From Clostridiales bacterium (GTDB lineage Bacteria > Bacillota > Clostridia > Lachnospirales > Lachnospiraceae), in NCBI GenBank assembly GCA_019418195.1, contig DYCJ01000175.1:1-5375 (forward strand): 5,375 nucleotides of DNA. The letters are read 5' to 3'. The position numbers and the translations under genes are program-made. Below the pieces are notes generated by a model that was given only the letters and a program-made list of their open reading frames with translations, ran no database searches and was not told where the DNA came from. Positions 1 to 5,174 of the stretch are shown in pieces; position 1 is the first letter of the stretch, and each line of letters starts with the position of its first letter.

Positions 1-34
1 GAACGGCAAAATTTTTTACACTTCTATTACTTCT

Positions 35-358
35 TTATCGCACATAAGCAAAGTGCTTTGCCTTCTTCTTGCCTGTGTTTTCAAGCCCGACAAGCCGGAG
101 CAGTTCCGGGATGCTGTCAAAGGACGGCAGACCGATGATGCGGTACTGCTCTTTTAGGTTATCCTCGGCTGTCATGTCCTGATAGATAGACGGAGTCTCT
201 ACTACCGCGCCCATTCTACGGCGGCATCTGCCGATGCCGGGATCGTTGTTTTCAGTTCCGTAGATGGCTCCCTTGGGAACATGGATGGAGAAGTCATTCA
301 GCGCTTTAAAGTTCTTATAGCGTTTACCCAGTGACCGGGCTGTCAGAATATAATCCAT
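35..358 (-). pseudogene. Truncated ABC transporter ATP-binding protein, bacitracin/lantibiotic-export type (BcrA-like), Walker A deleted
   Basis: This is the remnant of an ATPase that would power a drug or lantibiotic export ABC transporter at the membrane. The 107-residue reading frame begins MDYILTARSLGKRYKNFKAL, typical of the family N-terminus. Normally the segment KGAIYG is followed by a G-x-x-G-x-GKT Walker A. Here residue G34 (codon at 257-259) runs straight into TENNDPGIGRCRRRMGAVVE, a block that lies well after Walker A in relatives, so about 30 codons appear to be lost in frame. The Q-loop region (VVETPSIYQDMTAEDNL) remains. The frame then stops after KKAKHFAYVR, just where the LSLGMRQR-like signature should be, so signature, Walker B and H-loop are absent. 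The start at 358 is chosen because AAGGAGG (367-373) lies 8 nt upstream; an in-frame ATG at 397 has no such site. It cannot hydrolyse ATP as encoded. Deletion size is inferred from recalled family members. Confidence 0.85.
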
Positions 359-402
359 AATTTCAGCCTCCTTAATGTTACTATCTTTATCTGACACTGT
401 GC

Positions 403-459
403 ATTCTATCGTGCGGTGGTTAAGAAAGCGGTTAAGGAAACAGTAAAGAAATAGTTAAG
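403..459 (-). promoter_or_regulatory. Operator of four direct repeats plus -10 box upstream of the ABC remnant
   Basis: Four heptamers in the same orientation sit between the response regulator stop and the ABC gene. On the plus strand they are GGTTAAG (418-424), GGTTAAG (430-436), AGTAAAG (442-448) and AGTTAAG (453-459), with starts 12, 12 and 11 bp apart. Reading toward the ABC gene these are CTTAACT, CTTTACT, CTTAACC and CTTAACC. Nine bases after the last repeat comes TAGAAT (403-408), a 5/6 match to the sigma-A -10, with no recognisable -35. Near-helical direct repeats upstream of a -10 lacking a -35 are the usual layout for activation by OmpR/PhoB-family regulators, and the neighbouring gene encodes such a regulator. 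That this regulator binds here is inference. Confidence 0.65.
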
Positions 460-460
460 A

Positions 461-1130
461 TTACAGTTCTTCGTACAGCTTAAAGCCAATTCCCCAGACA
501 GCTTCGATATAGTCTTTCCCCGTCGACAGCTTTCAGCTTTTTTCTGAGATTGCTGATATGGACTTTCAGGGAGCTTTCAGTACAGTCGGGCGTATCTTCA
601 CTGATCCGGTCCAGTATTACAGATTTCGTGATGACCTGTGACGGATTTGCCATGAGTAATTTTAGTATGGCATATTCGGTCTGTGTCAGTCTGACCGGTG
701 CGTCCGCGACTGTTACGGCACGGGTATCTGTATTCATACGGATCGCATCGAAAGAGAGGATTCCGGATGATTTCCGGCCGGTGTTTTTCCTGAGCTGTAC
801 AGTAATGCGTGCCAGAAGTTCGGAAGTGTCAAAGGGCTTAGTAATATAATCTGCCGCCCCGCCCAGAAGGAGATCCACTTTATCGGAGACTTCAGCTTTT
901 GCGCTTACAATGATCACAGGGATATCTTTGATGAGCGGAAGAAGCTCCTCGCCGCTTAAACCCGGCAGCATCAGATCCAGCCGGATGAGATCCGGACGGC
1001 GGGAAGAAAGATACAGGAGCGCTTCCGTACCGGAGTAGGCGCGCCCCACAGCATAGTTTTCCTTTGTGAGGAGTTCTTCCAGCATATCGCCGATATATAC
1101 ATCATCATCTACGATCAGTATTGTTTTCAA
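461..1130 (-). pseudogene. OmpR-family two-component response regulator, frameshifted near the 3' end
   Basis: This is a cytoplasmic response regulator that would be phosphorylated by a sensor kinase and control transcription. The receiver domain (about residues 1-115) keeps the acidic pocket D8-D10, phospho-acceptor D52 in LDLMLPG, S76 and K98 in TKPF. The C-terminal winged helix spans about 125-222 (RLTQTEYAILKLL, SLKVHISNLRKKLK). The start is TTG at 1130, supported by GGAGGT (1138-1143) 7 nt upstream and by the match of LKTILIVDDD to the family N-terminus; upstream in-frame ATG codons lack this. After VDG a run of C and T (514-521; GGGGAAA on the coding strand) holds one base too many. As read, translation ends at 480 with ERLYRSCLGNWL. 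Removing one base gives DGKDYIEAVWGIGFKLYEEL and a stop at 461, the expected wing and C-terminus (222 aa). The cause could be a real mutation or a homopolymer sequencing error. No kinase gene follows it. Confidence 0.85.
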
Positions 1131-1170
1131 GATGGTTACCTCCGTATCCGTATATGTATAGTCACGGTCT

Positions 1171-1199
1171 ATTTTAGACAGAAAGAGGGGAAAATTCAA
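1171..1199 (-). promoter_or_regulatory. Sigma-A promoter for the response regulator
   Basis: On the minus strand TTGAAT (1199 to 1194) and TAAAAT (1176 to 1171) are separated by exactly 17 bp, followed by about 40 bases to the TTG start at 1130. The -10 matches the consensus at 5 of 6 positions and the -35 at 4 of 6. It diverges from the promoter of the Uma2 gene across the same intergenic region. Confidence 0.6.
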
Positions 1200-1212
1200 G
1201 AAGGAAGCAAAA

Positions 1213-1281
1213 TTATCCAAAAAGAGATAAATGTGTATAAATGGATGAATAGAGGATATGTTTTGGATAAAATGTGGATAA
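1213..1281. promoter_or_regulatory. Cluster of DnaA-box-like 9-mers between divergent promoters
   Basis: One perfect DnaA box, TGTGGATAA (1273-1281), lies close to three single-mismatch copies: TTTGGATAA (1262-1270), TGTGTATAA (1232-1240) and, in the opposite orientation, TTATCCAAA (1213-1221). The two right-hand copies are also an exact 11-bp-phased direct repeat of TGGATAAAA (1264-1272 and 1275-1283). The stretch is AT-rich and lies between the outward-facing promoters. It could bind DnaA, or be an operator for another protein such as the HTH-Uma2 product. It is not an origin: there is no dnaA or dnaN next to it. Confidence 0.35.
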
Positions 1282-1287
1282 AAGAAG

Positions 1288-1316
1288 TTGGCATATAGAT
1301 CCCTATGCTGTATAAT
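1288..1316 (+). promoter_or_regulatory. Strong sigma-A promoter for the Uma2-family gene
   Basis: TTGGCA (1288-1293) and a perfect TATAAT (1311-1316) are separated by 17 bp, giving 11 of 12 matches to the vegetative consensus. Transcription would start near 1323, leaving a leader of about 70 nt before the ATG at 1394. Confidence 0.8.
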
Positions 1317-1329
1317 AAGGACACGAAAA

Positions 1330-1380
1330 GATCCTGTGGTGAGGATCGGGCCTTGGGAAGCTTTCTACAGAAGCAGAAAG
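1330..1380 (+). other. Leader with two short hairpins upstream of the Uma2 gene
   Basis: The predicted leader has a perfect 6-bp inverted repeat, GATCCT (1330-1335) and AGGATC (1342-1347), around a GTGGTG loop. A second pair, CTTTCT (1361-1366) and AGAAAG (1375-1380), overlaps the first bases of the ribosome binding site AAAGGAG (1377-1383). Neither is followed by a U-tract, so neither is a terminator. The second could partly mask the ribosome binding site, but six A/U-rich pairs are weak and function is speculative. Confidence 0.3.
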
Positions 1381-1393
1381 GAGAAGTGTGCTT

Positions 1394-2179
1394 ATGACGA
1401 TCAGGGAAATGCAGGAGAGAAAGAAGGAGCTCGGCCTTACTTATGCACAGATAGCGGAGCGGTCAGGTCTGCCGGTGGGAACGGTTCAGAAAGTACTCGG
1501 CGGGATCACGCTGACGCCCAGATATGATACGATCATGGCTCTGGAGAGTGTGCTGGGTGAGGAGCAGCCTGTGGCAGTGAGAGAGTCAGCCAGACCGTAT
1601 AATGTAAAGAAGCAGGGAGAATACACACTGGAGGATTACTATCAGTTCCCGGACGATGTGCGTCTGGAGCTGATCGACGGCGTGATCTACTACATGTCCT
1701 CCCCGACGTCCGCCCATCAGCTCATCGGTGGCTACATATACAGCAGGCTGCTTCAGCACGTGCTGAATAATGGCGGGAAATGTATGCCGATGATCGCGCC
1801 AATGGATGTGCAGCTTGACTGTGATGAAAAAACGATGGTAGAGCCGGATGTGCTCATCGTGTGCGACAGGGACAAGATTATCAACCGGTGTGTGTACGGT
1901 GCCCCGGATTTTATTATCGAGATACTGTCAAAGTCTACAAAAAAGAAAGATTCCGTGATCAAGCTGAATAAATATCTGAACGCAGGCGTGCGGGAATACT
2001 GGATGATCGATCCCACGAAAAAGAAGGTTATCGTATATGATTTTGAGCATGATGAATATCCGGTGATCTACGGCTTTGATGCAAAGGTTCCGGTCGGAAT
2101 CTGGAACGGGGAGCTGGAGATCGACTTCTCGGAAGTATACGATCATGTGAAATTTCTCTATGAGAGGGCGAAAGAATAG
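1394..2179 (+). CDS. Uma2-family (DUF820) PD-(D/E)XK endonuclease-like protein with N-terminal helix-turn-helix
   Basis: This is a 261-residue cytoplasmic protein of two parts. Residues 1-55 form an XRE-like helix-turn-helix (LTYAQIAERSGLPVGTVQKV, then a GGI.LTPRYDTIMAL helix). Residues about 76-255 are a Uma2/DUF820 domain, a family with the PD-(D/E)XK restriction-endonuclease fold. Candidate catalytic positions are E92 (RLELIDG), D152 (VEPDVLIV), E176 (FIIEILSKST) and K190, followed by the family hallmark AGVREYWMIDP. All appear intact. Cellular role and substrate are not established for the family; nuclease activity is inferred from fold, and the HTH suggests DNA targeting or autoregulation. 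The start at 1394 is preferred because AAAGGAG (1377-1383) is 10 nt upstream; GTG at 1388 is only 4 nt away but possible. The gene has its own near-consensus promoter and no partner gene. No terminator is evident after it; an AGTGA/TCACT repeat (2219-2233) lacks a U-tract. Confidence 0.88.
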   Translation: MTIREMQERKKELGLTYAQIAERSGLPVGTVQKVLGGITLTPRYDTIMALESVLGEEQPVAVRESARPYNVKKQGEYTLEDYYQFPDDVRLELIDGVIYYMSSPTSAHQLIGGYIYSRLLQHVLNNGGKCMPMIAPMDVQLDCDEKTMVEPDVLIVCDRDKIINRCVYGAPDFIIEILSKSTKKKDSVIKLNKYLNAGVREYWMIDPTKKKVIVYDFEHDEYPVIYGFDAKVPVGIWNGELEIDFSEVYDHVKFLYERAKE

Positions 2180-2218
2180 GGATAATAAAATTAAAGAAGT
2201 ATAAACAATTCTAAAATA

Positions 2219-2260
2219 AGTGATAAAGTCACTGACAAAACCAGATTCTTCTGTTAAAAT
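2219..2260 (+). promoter_or_regulatory. Sigma-A promoter of the 54-residue small protein, with adjoining dyad
   Basis: CTGACA (2232-2237) and TAAAAT (2255-2260) are separated by 17 bp; each matches its consensus at 5 of 6 positions. A perfect dyad AGTGA-N5-TCACT (2219-2233) ends in the first two bases of the -35, a suitable place for a repressor or activator site. The predicted start near 2267 gives a leader of about 55 nt. Confidence 0.65.
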
Positions 2261-2321
2261 GCAAACGTAACATAAAACAGACATTTTCATTTTGGTGATT
2301 CATTCGCAGGAGGTATGGTTT

Positions 2322-2486
2322 ATGTCTTTGGAATATTATTATAGATTGGTTAACAGTGGTATCGGTAAGAAAGTGAAAGAAGTCTTAAACGGGCTGATTC
2401 CCGGACTGATCCCGGAGCCGGTGCCGGTAAGAGTACCGGTGAGGCAGCCGGAGAGAAGAAACAGGGATTTCTGGAATGGAAGATAA
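2322..2486 (+). CDS. Small basic proline-rich protein with tandem tetrapeptides, function unknown
   Basis: I do not recognise this 54-residue protein. It begins MSLEYYYRLVNSGIGKKVKE, a stretch that could form an amphipathic helix, then carries two pairs of tandem tetrapeptides: GLIP-GLIP (residues 24-31) and VPVR-VPVR (34-41). It ends in a charged tail with many Arg (QPERRNRDFWNGR). It is strongly basic, has no cysteine, and has no clear signal peptide or transmembrane segment. The start at 2322 has a perfect AGGAGGT (2308-2314) 7 nt upstream; TTG at 2292 in the same frame has no such site. It is flanked by its own promoter and a strong intrinsic terminator, so it forms a complete monocistronic unit of about 290 nt. 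The quality of these signals argues that it is expressed. It could be a regulatory, membrane-active or scaffold peptide, or the transcript could also act as RNA. No function can be assigned. Confidence 0.65.
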   Translation: MSLEYYYRLVNSGIGKKVKEVLNGLIPGLIPEPVPVRVPVRQPERRNRDFWNGR

Positions 2487-2515
2487 ACGAACAAGAATAA
2501 ACAATGGAAACCAGA

Positions 2516-2556
2516 GCCGCATCGGGTGAGAAAATACCGGTGCGGCATTGTTTTTT
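2516..2556 (+). terminator. Strong Rho-independent terminator of the small protein gene
   Basis: A 10-bp stem pairs GCCGCATCGG (2516-2525) with CCGGTGCGGC (2537-2546), perfect apart from one G-U, around an 11-nt A-rich loop. It is followed at once by ATTG and six T residues (2551-2556). It lies 30 nt after the stop codon at 2486. The opposite strand lacks a T-run, so it acts on the plus strand. Confidence 0.92.
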
Positions 2557-2561
2557 CTATG

Positions 2562-2640
2562 ATCTGTTTTTCTGTTGAAATGCAGTTGAAACAGATGTAT
2601 GATTTTGTTGAAATAATGAAAAACAGACAAAAATTACAAT
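2562..2640 (+). promoter_or_regulatory. Inverted repeat and phased GTTGAAA boxes, putative control region of the nuclease gene
   Basis: Three exact GTTGAAA heptamers start at 2574, 2585 and 2607, offsets of 11 and 22 bp, so all face the same side of the helix. Two of them overlap a perfect 8-bp inverted repeat, ATCTGTTT (2562-2569) and AAACAGAT (2589-2596). TACAAT (2635-2640), a 5/6 match to the -10, follows without a proper -35, which suggests an activator-dependent promoter. The next gene starts at 2822, so the leader would be about 175 nt. The rest of the non-coding stretch (2641-2808) shows no convincing gene; TATACT at 2768-2773 is another possible -10 without a -35. Confidence 0.4.
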
Positions 2641-2808
2641 GTCTTTTGATTTTTATCAGCGCATGCATGATGAAAAGGAAATTTACAGTGAGCGTGGTGT
2701 ATCTGTATGGCAAATATATTCTTATGTCAGCATACGGAAAGATGGCAGAATTAAGAAGGATAACGATTATACTGTTTGGTGTGTGTGGAAAAGCGTTAAA
2801 AGCGAAAT

Positions 2809-2814
2809 AAGGAG
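2809..2814 (+). promoter_or_regulatory. Ribosome binding site that selects the GTG start at 2822
   Basis: AAGGAG ends 7 nt before GTG (2822) and 13 nt before the in-frame ATG (2828). An out-of-frame ATG-TGA at 2820-2825 overlaps the GTG. The spacing favours GTG, giving an N-terminus MKMKTGKKIRAIW. Confidence 0.65.
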
Positions 2815-2821
2815 TTGGAAT

Positions 2822-3793
2822 GTGAAGATGAAAACAGGGAAAAAGATAAGAGCGATATGGTGCTCTCTGCTGCTTGCCTTTTTGCTTGCAGCCTGCGGCA
2901 GCCCGGACGTGGACACCGCGTACAGTGGTAATACCGCCGACAATAGTTCAGACAGCAGTTCCTCAGTGCAGACTGCTGACACAGTGGAAGAAGTGCCGGA
3001 GTACAGCGGGGAGCCGTATGTGGAGATCAATGACAACCAGCCGGAGTTCGAGGACTACGAACTTACGACAGTGCCATTTGAAGAGTACAGTGAACTGGAT
3101 GAGATGGGAAGATGCGGCGAAGCGGAGGCATGCGTGGGAGAAGAGACCATGCCCACGGAAGAACGGGAGAGCATCAGCAGCGTAGAGCCCACCGGCTGGG
3201 AGAATGAAAAGTACGACAATGTAGACGGCGGATATGTGTACAACCGCTGCCACCTGATCGGATTCCAGCTCACCGGAGAGAATGCCAATGAGGAAAATCT
3301 CATTACAGGAACCCGCTATATGAACACGGAAGGAATGCTGCCTTTTGAAAATATGATTGCCGATTATATCCATGAGACGGACAATCATGTGTTGTACCGG
3401 GTGACGCCCATTTTCGAGGGAGAGGATCTGGTCGCTTCGGGCGTACAGATGGAGGCTGAGTCGGTAGAGGACGACGGGGCCGGAATCTGTTTCAATGTAT
3501 ATGTATATAATGTACAGCCGCAGATTACGATCAATTACGCCACAGGAGAAAACTGGGAGAGCTCAGAATCCGAAAACGGACAATCGGTGCAGGGCAGTGA
3601 TTTTCCATCTCAGGAAAACAAATCGCAGTCAGAGGAACACACCTATATAATAAATGAGAATACAGACAAATTTCATGCGCCGGACTGTTCCAGCGTGAAC
3701 GATATCAAAGAGAAAAATAAAAGAGAGATCACGGGCACACGGGATGAACTGATTGAGGAAGGATATGAACCGTGCGGGATCTGTAAGCCCTGA
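2822..3793 (+). CDS. DNA/RNA non-specific endonuclease lipoprotein (EndA-like) with C-terminal Cys/His domain
   Basis: A 323-residue secreted nuclease, probably anchored outside the cell membrane and degrading extracellular nucleic acid. Residues 1-25 are a lipoprotein signal: basic KKIR, a hydrophobic stretch (WCSLLLAFLL) and lipobox LAAC with C25 lipidated. Residues 26-60 are a Ser/Thr/Asp-rich linker. The beta-beta-alpha-metal nuclease domain spans about 75-240. Its core is NRCHLIGFQLTGE with catalytic H144, then NLITGTRYMNTEGMLPFE, where N168 is the likely metal ligand. The family motif DRGH appears here as NRCH, as in Clostridia relatives I recall. After an acidic Ser/Gln linker, residues 273-323 form a separate module with H285-x3-C289 and C318-x2-C321 (KFHAPDCSS, PCGIC), probably metal-binding. 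GTG at 2822 is chosen because AAGGAG (2809-2814) is 7 nt upstream; ATG at 2828 is 13 nt away. Extending to 2639 would bury the signal peptide. No terminator is seen after it. Confidence 0.88.
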   Translation: MKMKTGKKIRAIWCSLLLAFLLAACGSPDVDTAYSGNTADNSSDSSSSVQTADTVEEVPEYSGEPYVEINDNQPEFEDYELTTVPFEEYSELDEMGRCGEAEACVGEETMPTEERESISSVEPTGWENEKYDNVDGGYVYNRCHLIGFQLTGENANEENLITGTRYMNTEGMLPFENMIADYIHETDNHVLYRVTPIFEGEDLVASGVQMEAESVEDDGAGICFNVYVYNVQPQITINYATGENWESSESENGQSVQGSDFPSQENKSQSEEHTYIINENTDKFHAPDCSSVNDIKEKNKREITGTRDELIEEGYEPCGICKP

Positions 3794-3809
3794 TTATGTG
3801 AGGAGACAT

Positions 3810-3838
3810 TTCTATATTCTGGGAAGAGTGATAGAATA
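3810..3838 (+). promoter_or_regulatory. Extended -10 promoter of deoB with inverted repeat
   Basis: TGATAGAAT (3829-3837) is an extended -10 (TGn plus TAGAAT). The -35 region 17 bp upstream (TTTCTA, 3809-3814) is poor, as expected for extended -10 promoters. An inverted repeat TATTCT (3815-3820) and AGAATA (3833-3838) with a 12-nt spacer covers the -10 and could be an operator. The predicted leader is about 40 nt. The deoB ribosome binding site is the purine-rich run AAGGAAGGG at 3867-3875. Confidence 0.5.
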
Positions 3839-3881
3839 ATAAGTATAGAGGGAAAGAAATCTCGAAAAGGAAGGGCTGAGT

Positions 3882-5072
3882 ATGGAGAAATATAAGAGAA
3901 TATTTGTCATTGTCATGGATTCCCTCGGCGTGGGAGCTATGTCGGATTCCCCGGAATTCGGGGATGTGGGCGTTAATACACTGGCGCATATCTCACAGTC
4001 GGTGGACAGTTTCTACATGCCTAATCTTCAGAAAATGGGCATGGCGAACCTGACGCCTTTAAAACAGGTAGAGCCGGTGGAGAAGAGCCTTGGGTATTAC
4101 GCAAAGCTGAACGAGAAGAGCCGGGGCAAGGATACAATGACAGGACACTGGGAAATGATGGGACTTGAAGTCACAAAGCCGTTTAAGACATTTACAGAGC
4201 ACGGGTTCCCGCCGGAGCTGATCGCGGAGCTGGAGAAGAGGACAGGACATAAAGTGATCGGAAACAAGAGTGCCAGCGGAACAGAAATCTTAGATGAACT
4301 CGGCGAGGAGGAGATCGCCACGGGGCATATGATCGTCTATACGTCGGCAGATTCTGTCCTGCAGATCTGTGGAAATGAAGAGACGTTCGGTCTGGATGAA
4401 CTGTACCGCTGCTGTGAGATTGCAAGAGAGATCACCATGAAAGATGAATGGCGCGTAGGGCGCGTCATCGCCCGCCCTTATGTGGGCAAGAAAAAAGGCG
4501 AGTTCAAGCGCACAAGTAACCGCCATGACTATGCACTGAAACCGTTCGGAAAGACCGCTCTCAACGCTCTGCAGGATGCCGGGCTGGACGTGATCTCTGT
4601 AGGAAAGATCCGGGATATCTTCGACGGCGAGGGTATCACCGGGGCGTATAAGTCTAAAAGCTCTGTCCACGGCATGGAGCAGACGATCGAGCTGGCACAG
4701 AAAGATTTCCACGGTCTGTGCTTTGTCAATCTGGTAGACTTCGATGCGCTGTGGGGACACAGAAGAAATCCCCAGGGCTATGCGGAAGAAATCGAGAAGT
4801 TCGATGTAAATCTCGGGAATCTCCTGCCGCTTCTGAAAGACGATGACCTGCTGATCATCACGGCAGACCACGGGAATGATCCGACCTATACAGGTACGGA
4901 CCATACAAGAGAAAAAGTGCCGTTCCTCGCATATTCCCCATCCATGACCGGAAACGGTGAACTCCCGGAGACGGATACTTTCGCTGTGATCGGTGCGACA
5001 GTAGCGGATAACTTCAGTGTGAAGATGCCGGAGGGAACGATCGGGGAATCGCTGATGGAGAAACTGAGGTAG
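3882..5072 (+). CDS. deoB: Phosphopentomutase
   Basis: A 396-residue cytoplasmic enzyme that interconverts (deoxy)ribose 1-phosphate and 5-phosphate, linking nucleoside phosphorolysis to the pentose phosphate and deoxyribose-aldolase routes. It belongs to the alkaline-phosphatase-like metalloenzyme superfamily and has full family length. Visible active-site elements are D13 ([14 protein letters not shown]), phospho-acceptor T85 ([13 protein letters not shown]), D288 and H293 ([11 protein letters not shown]), and D329, H330 and H341 ([20 protein letters not shown]). These match the two-manganese site and catalytic threonine known from the Bacillus cereus enzyme, shifted by two residues at the C-terminal end. 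The cap domain lies between about 100 and 220. The ATG start is supported by purine-rich AAGGAAGGG (3867-3875) and the expected N-terminus. In many Firmicutes deoB sits with purine nucleoside phosphorylase genes; here no such neighbour is present and the gene looks monocistronic. No frameshift or missing residue is seen. Confidence 0.97.
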   Translation: MEKYKRIFVIVMDSLGVGAMSDSPEFGDVGVNTLAHISQSVDSFYMPNLQKMGMANLTPLKQVEPVEKSLGYYAKLNEKSRGKDTMTGHWEMMGLEVTKPFKTFTEHGFPPELIAELEKRTGHKVIGNKSASGTEILDELGEEEIATGHMIVYTSADSVLQICGNEETFGLDELYRCCEIAREITMKDEWRVGRVIARPYVGKKKGEFKRTSNRHDYALKPFGKTALNALQDAGLDVISVGKIRDIFDGEGITGAYKSKSSVHGMEQTIELAQKDFHGLCFVNLVDFDALWGHRRNPQGYAEEIEKFDVNLGNLLPLLKDDDLLIITADHGNDPTYTGTDHTREKVPFLAYSPSMTGNGELPETDTFAVIGATVADNFSVKMPEGTIGESLMEKLR

Positions 5073-5141
5073 TCCGTGTGGAAGAAAGCAATTTTGAAAA
5101 AATCGGATTTATAAATTACAGAGTTTTGATAAAGTTTGGGC

Positions 5142-5174
5142 AGCCTGCAGGTGAATGCGATTCATCCGCAGGCT
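5142..5174 (+). repeat. Imperfect long hairpin downstream of deoB, no U-tract
   Basis: AGCCTGC (5142-5148) pairs with GCAGGCT (5168-5174). After one A-C mismatch, GGTGAAT (5150-5156) pairs with ATTCATC (5160-5166) including one G-U, leaving a three-base loop GCG. The hairpin lies 69 nt after the deoB stop. Neither side has a strong T-run, so it is at best a weak intrinsic terminator. It could instead stabilise the deoB transcript 3' end or mark the junction where the following gene was truncated. Confidence 0.55.

Noticed and set aside
514..521. Programmed ribosomal frameshifting in the response regulator
   Set aside because: Restoring the frame needs +1 or -2, the run is not in the phase of a -1 slippery heptamer, and no stimulatory structure is evident; mutation or sequencing error is simpler.
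550..849. Plus-strand frame antisense to the response regulator
   Set aside because: It mirrors the regulator coding sequence, which has clear family motifs; no ribosome binding site or recognisable domain.
1213..1281. A replication origin
   Set aside because: There are only four box-like sites, only one of them exact, with no dnaA, dnaN or plasmid replication gene nearby.
1323..1393. A riboswitch or attenuator upstream of the Uma2 gene
   Set aside because: The leader is only about 70 nt, with two 6-bp stems, no terminator and no recognisable aptamer motif.
2526..2810. 94-residue plus-strand frame between the terminator and the nuclease gene, with an internal lipobox-like MKNRQKLQCLLIFISAC
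   Set aside because: It starts inside the terminator loop, has no ribosome binding site at either possible start and covers the candidate regulatory repeats; composition looks non-coding.
2639..2821. N-terminal extension of the nuclease lipoprotein reading frame back to 2639
   Set aside because: It has no ribosome binding site, would bury the lipoprotein signal peptide about 60 residues in, and the GTG at 2822 has an AAGGAG at ideal distance.
2963..3388. 141-residue minus-strand frame antisense to the nuclease gene
   Set aside because: It overlaps the well-supported nuclease domain and shows no family resemblance or translation signal.
4290..4904. 204-residue minus-strand frame inside deoB
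   Set aside because: It is a shadow of the conserved deoB codons on the other strand, with no promoter, ribosome binding site or domain.
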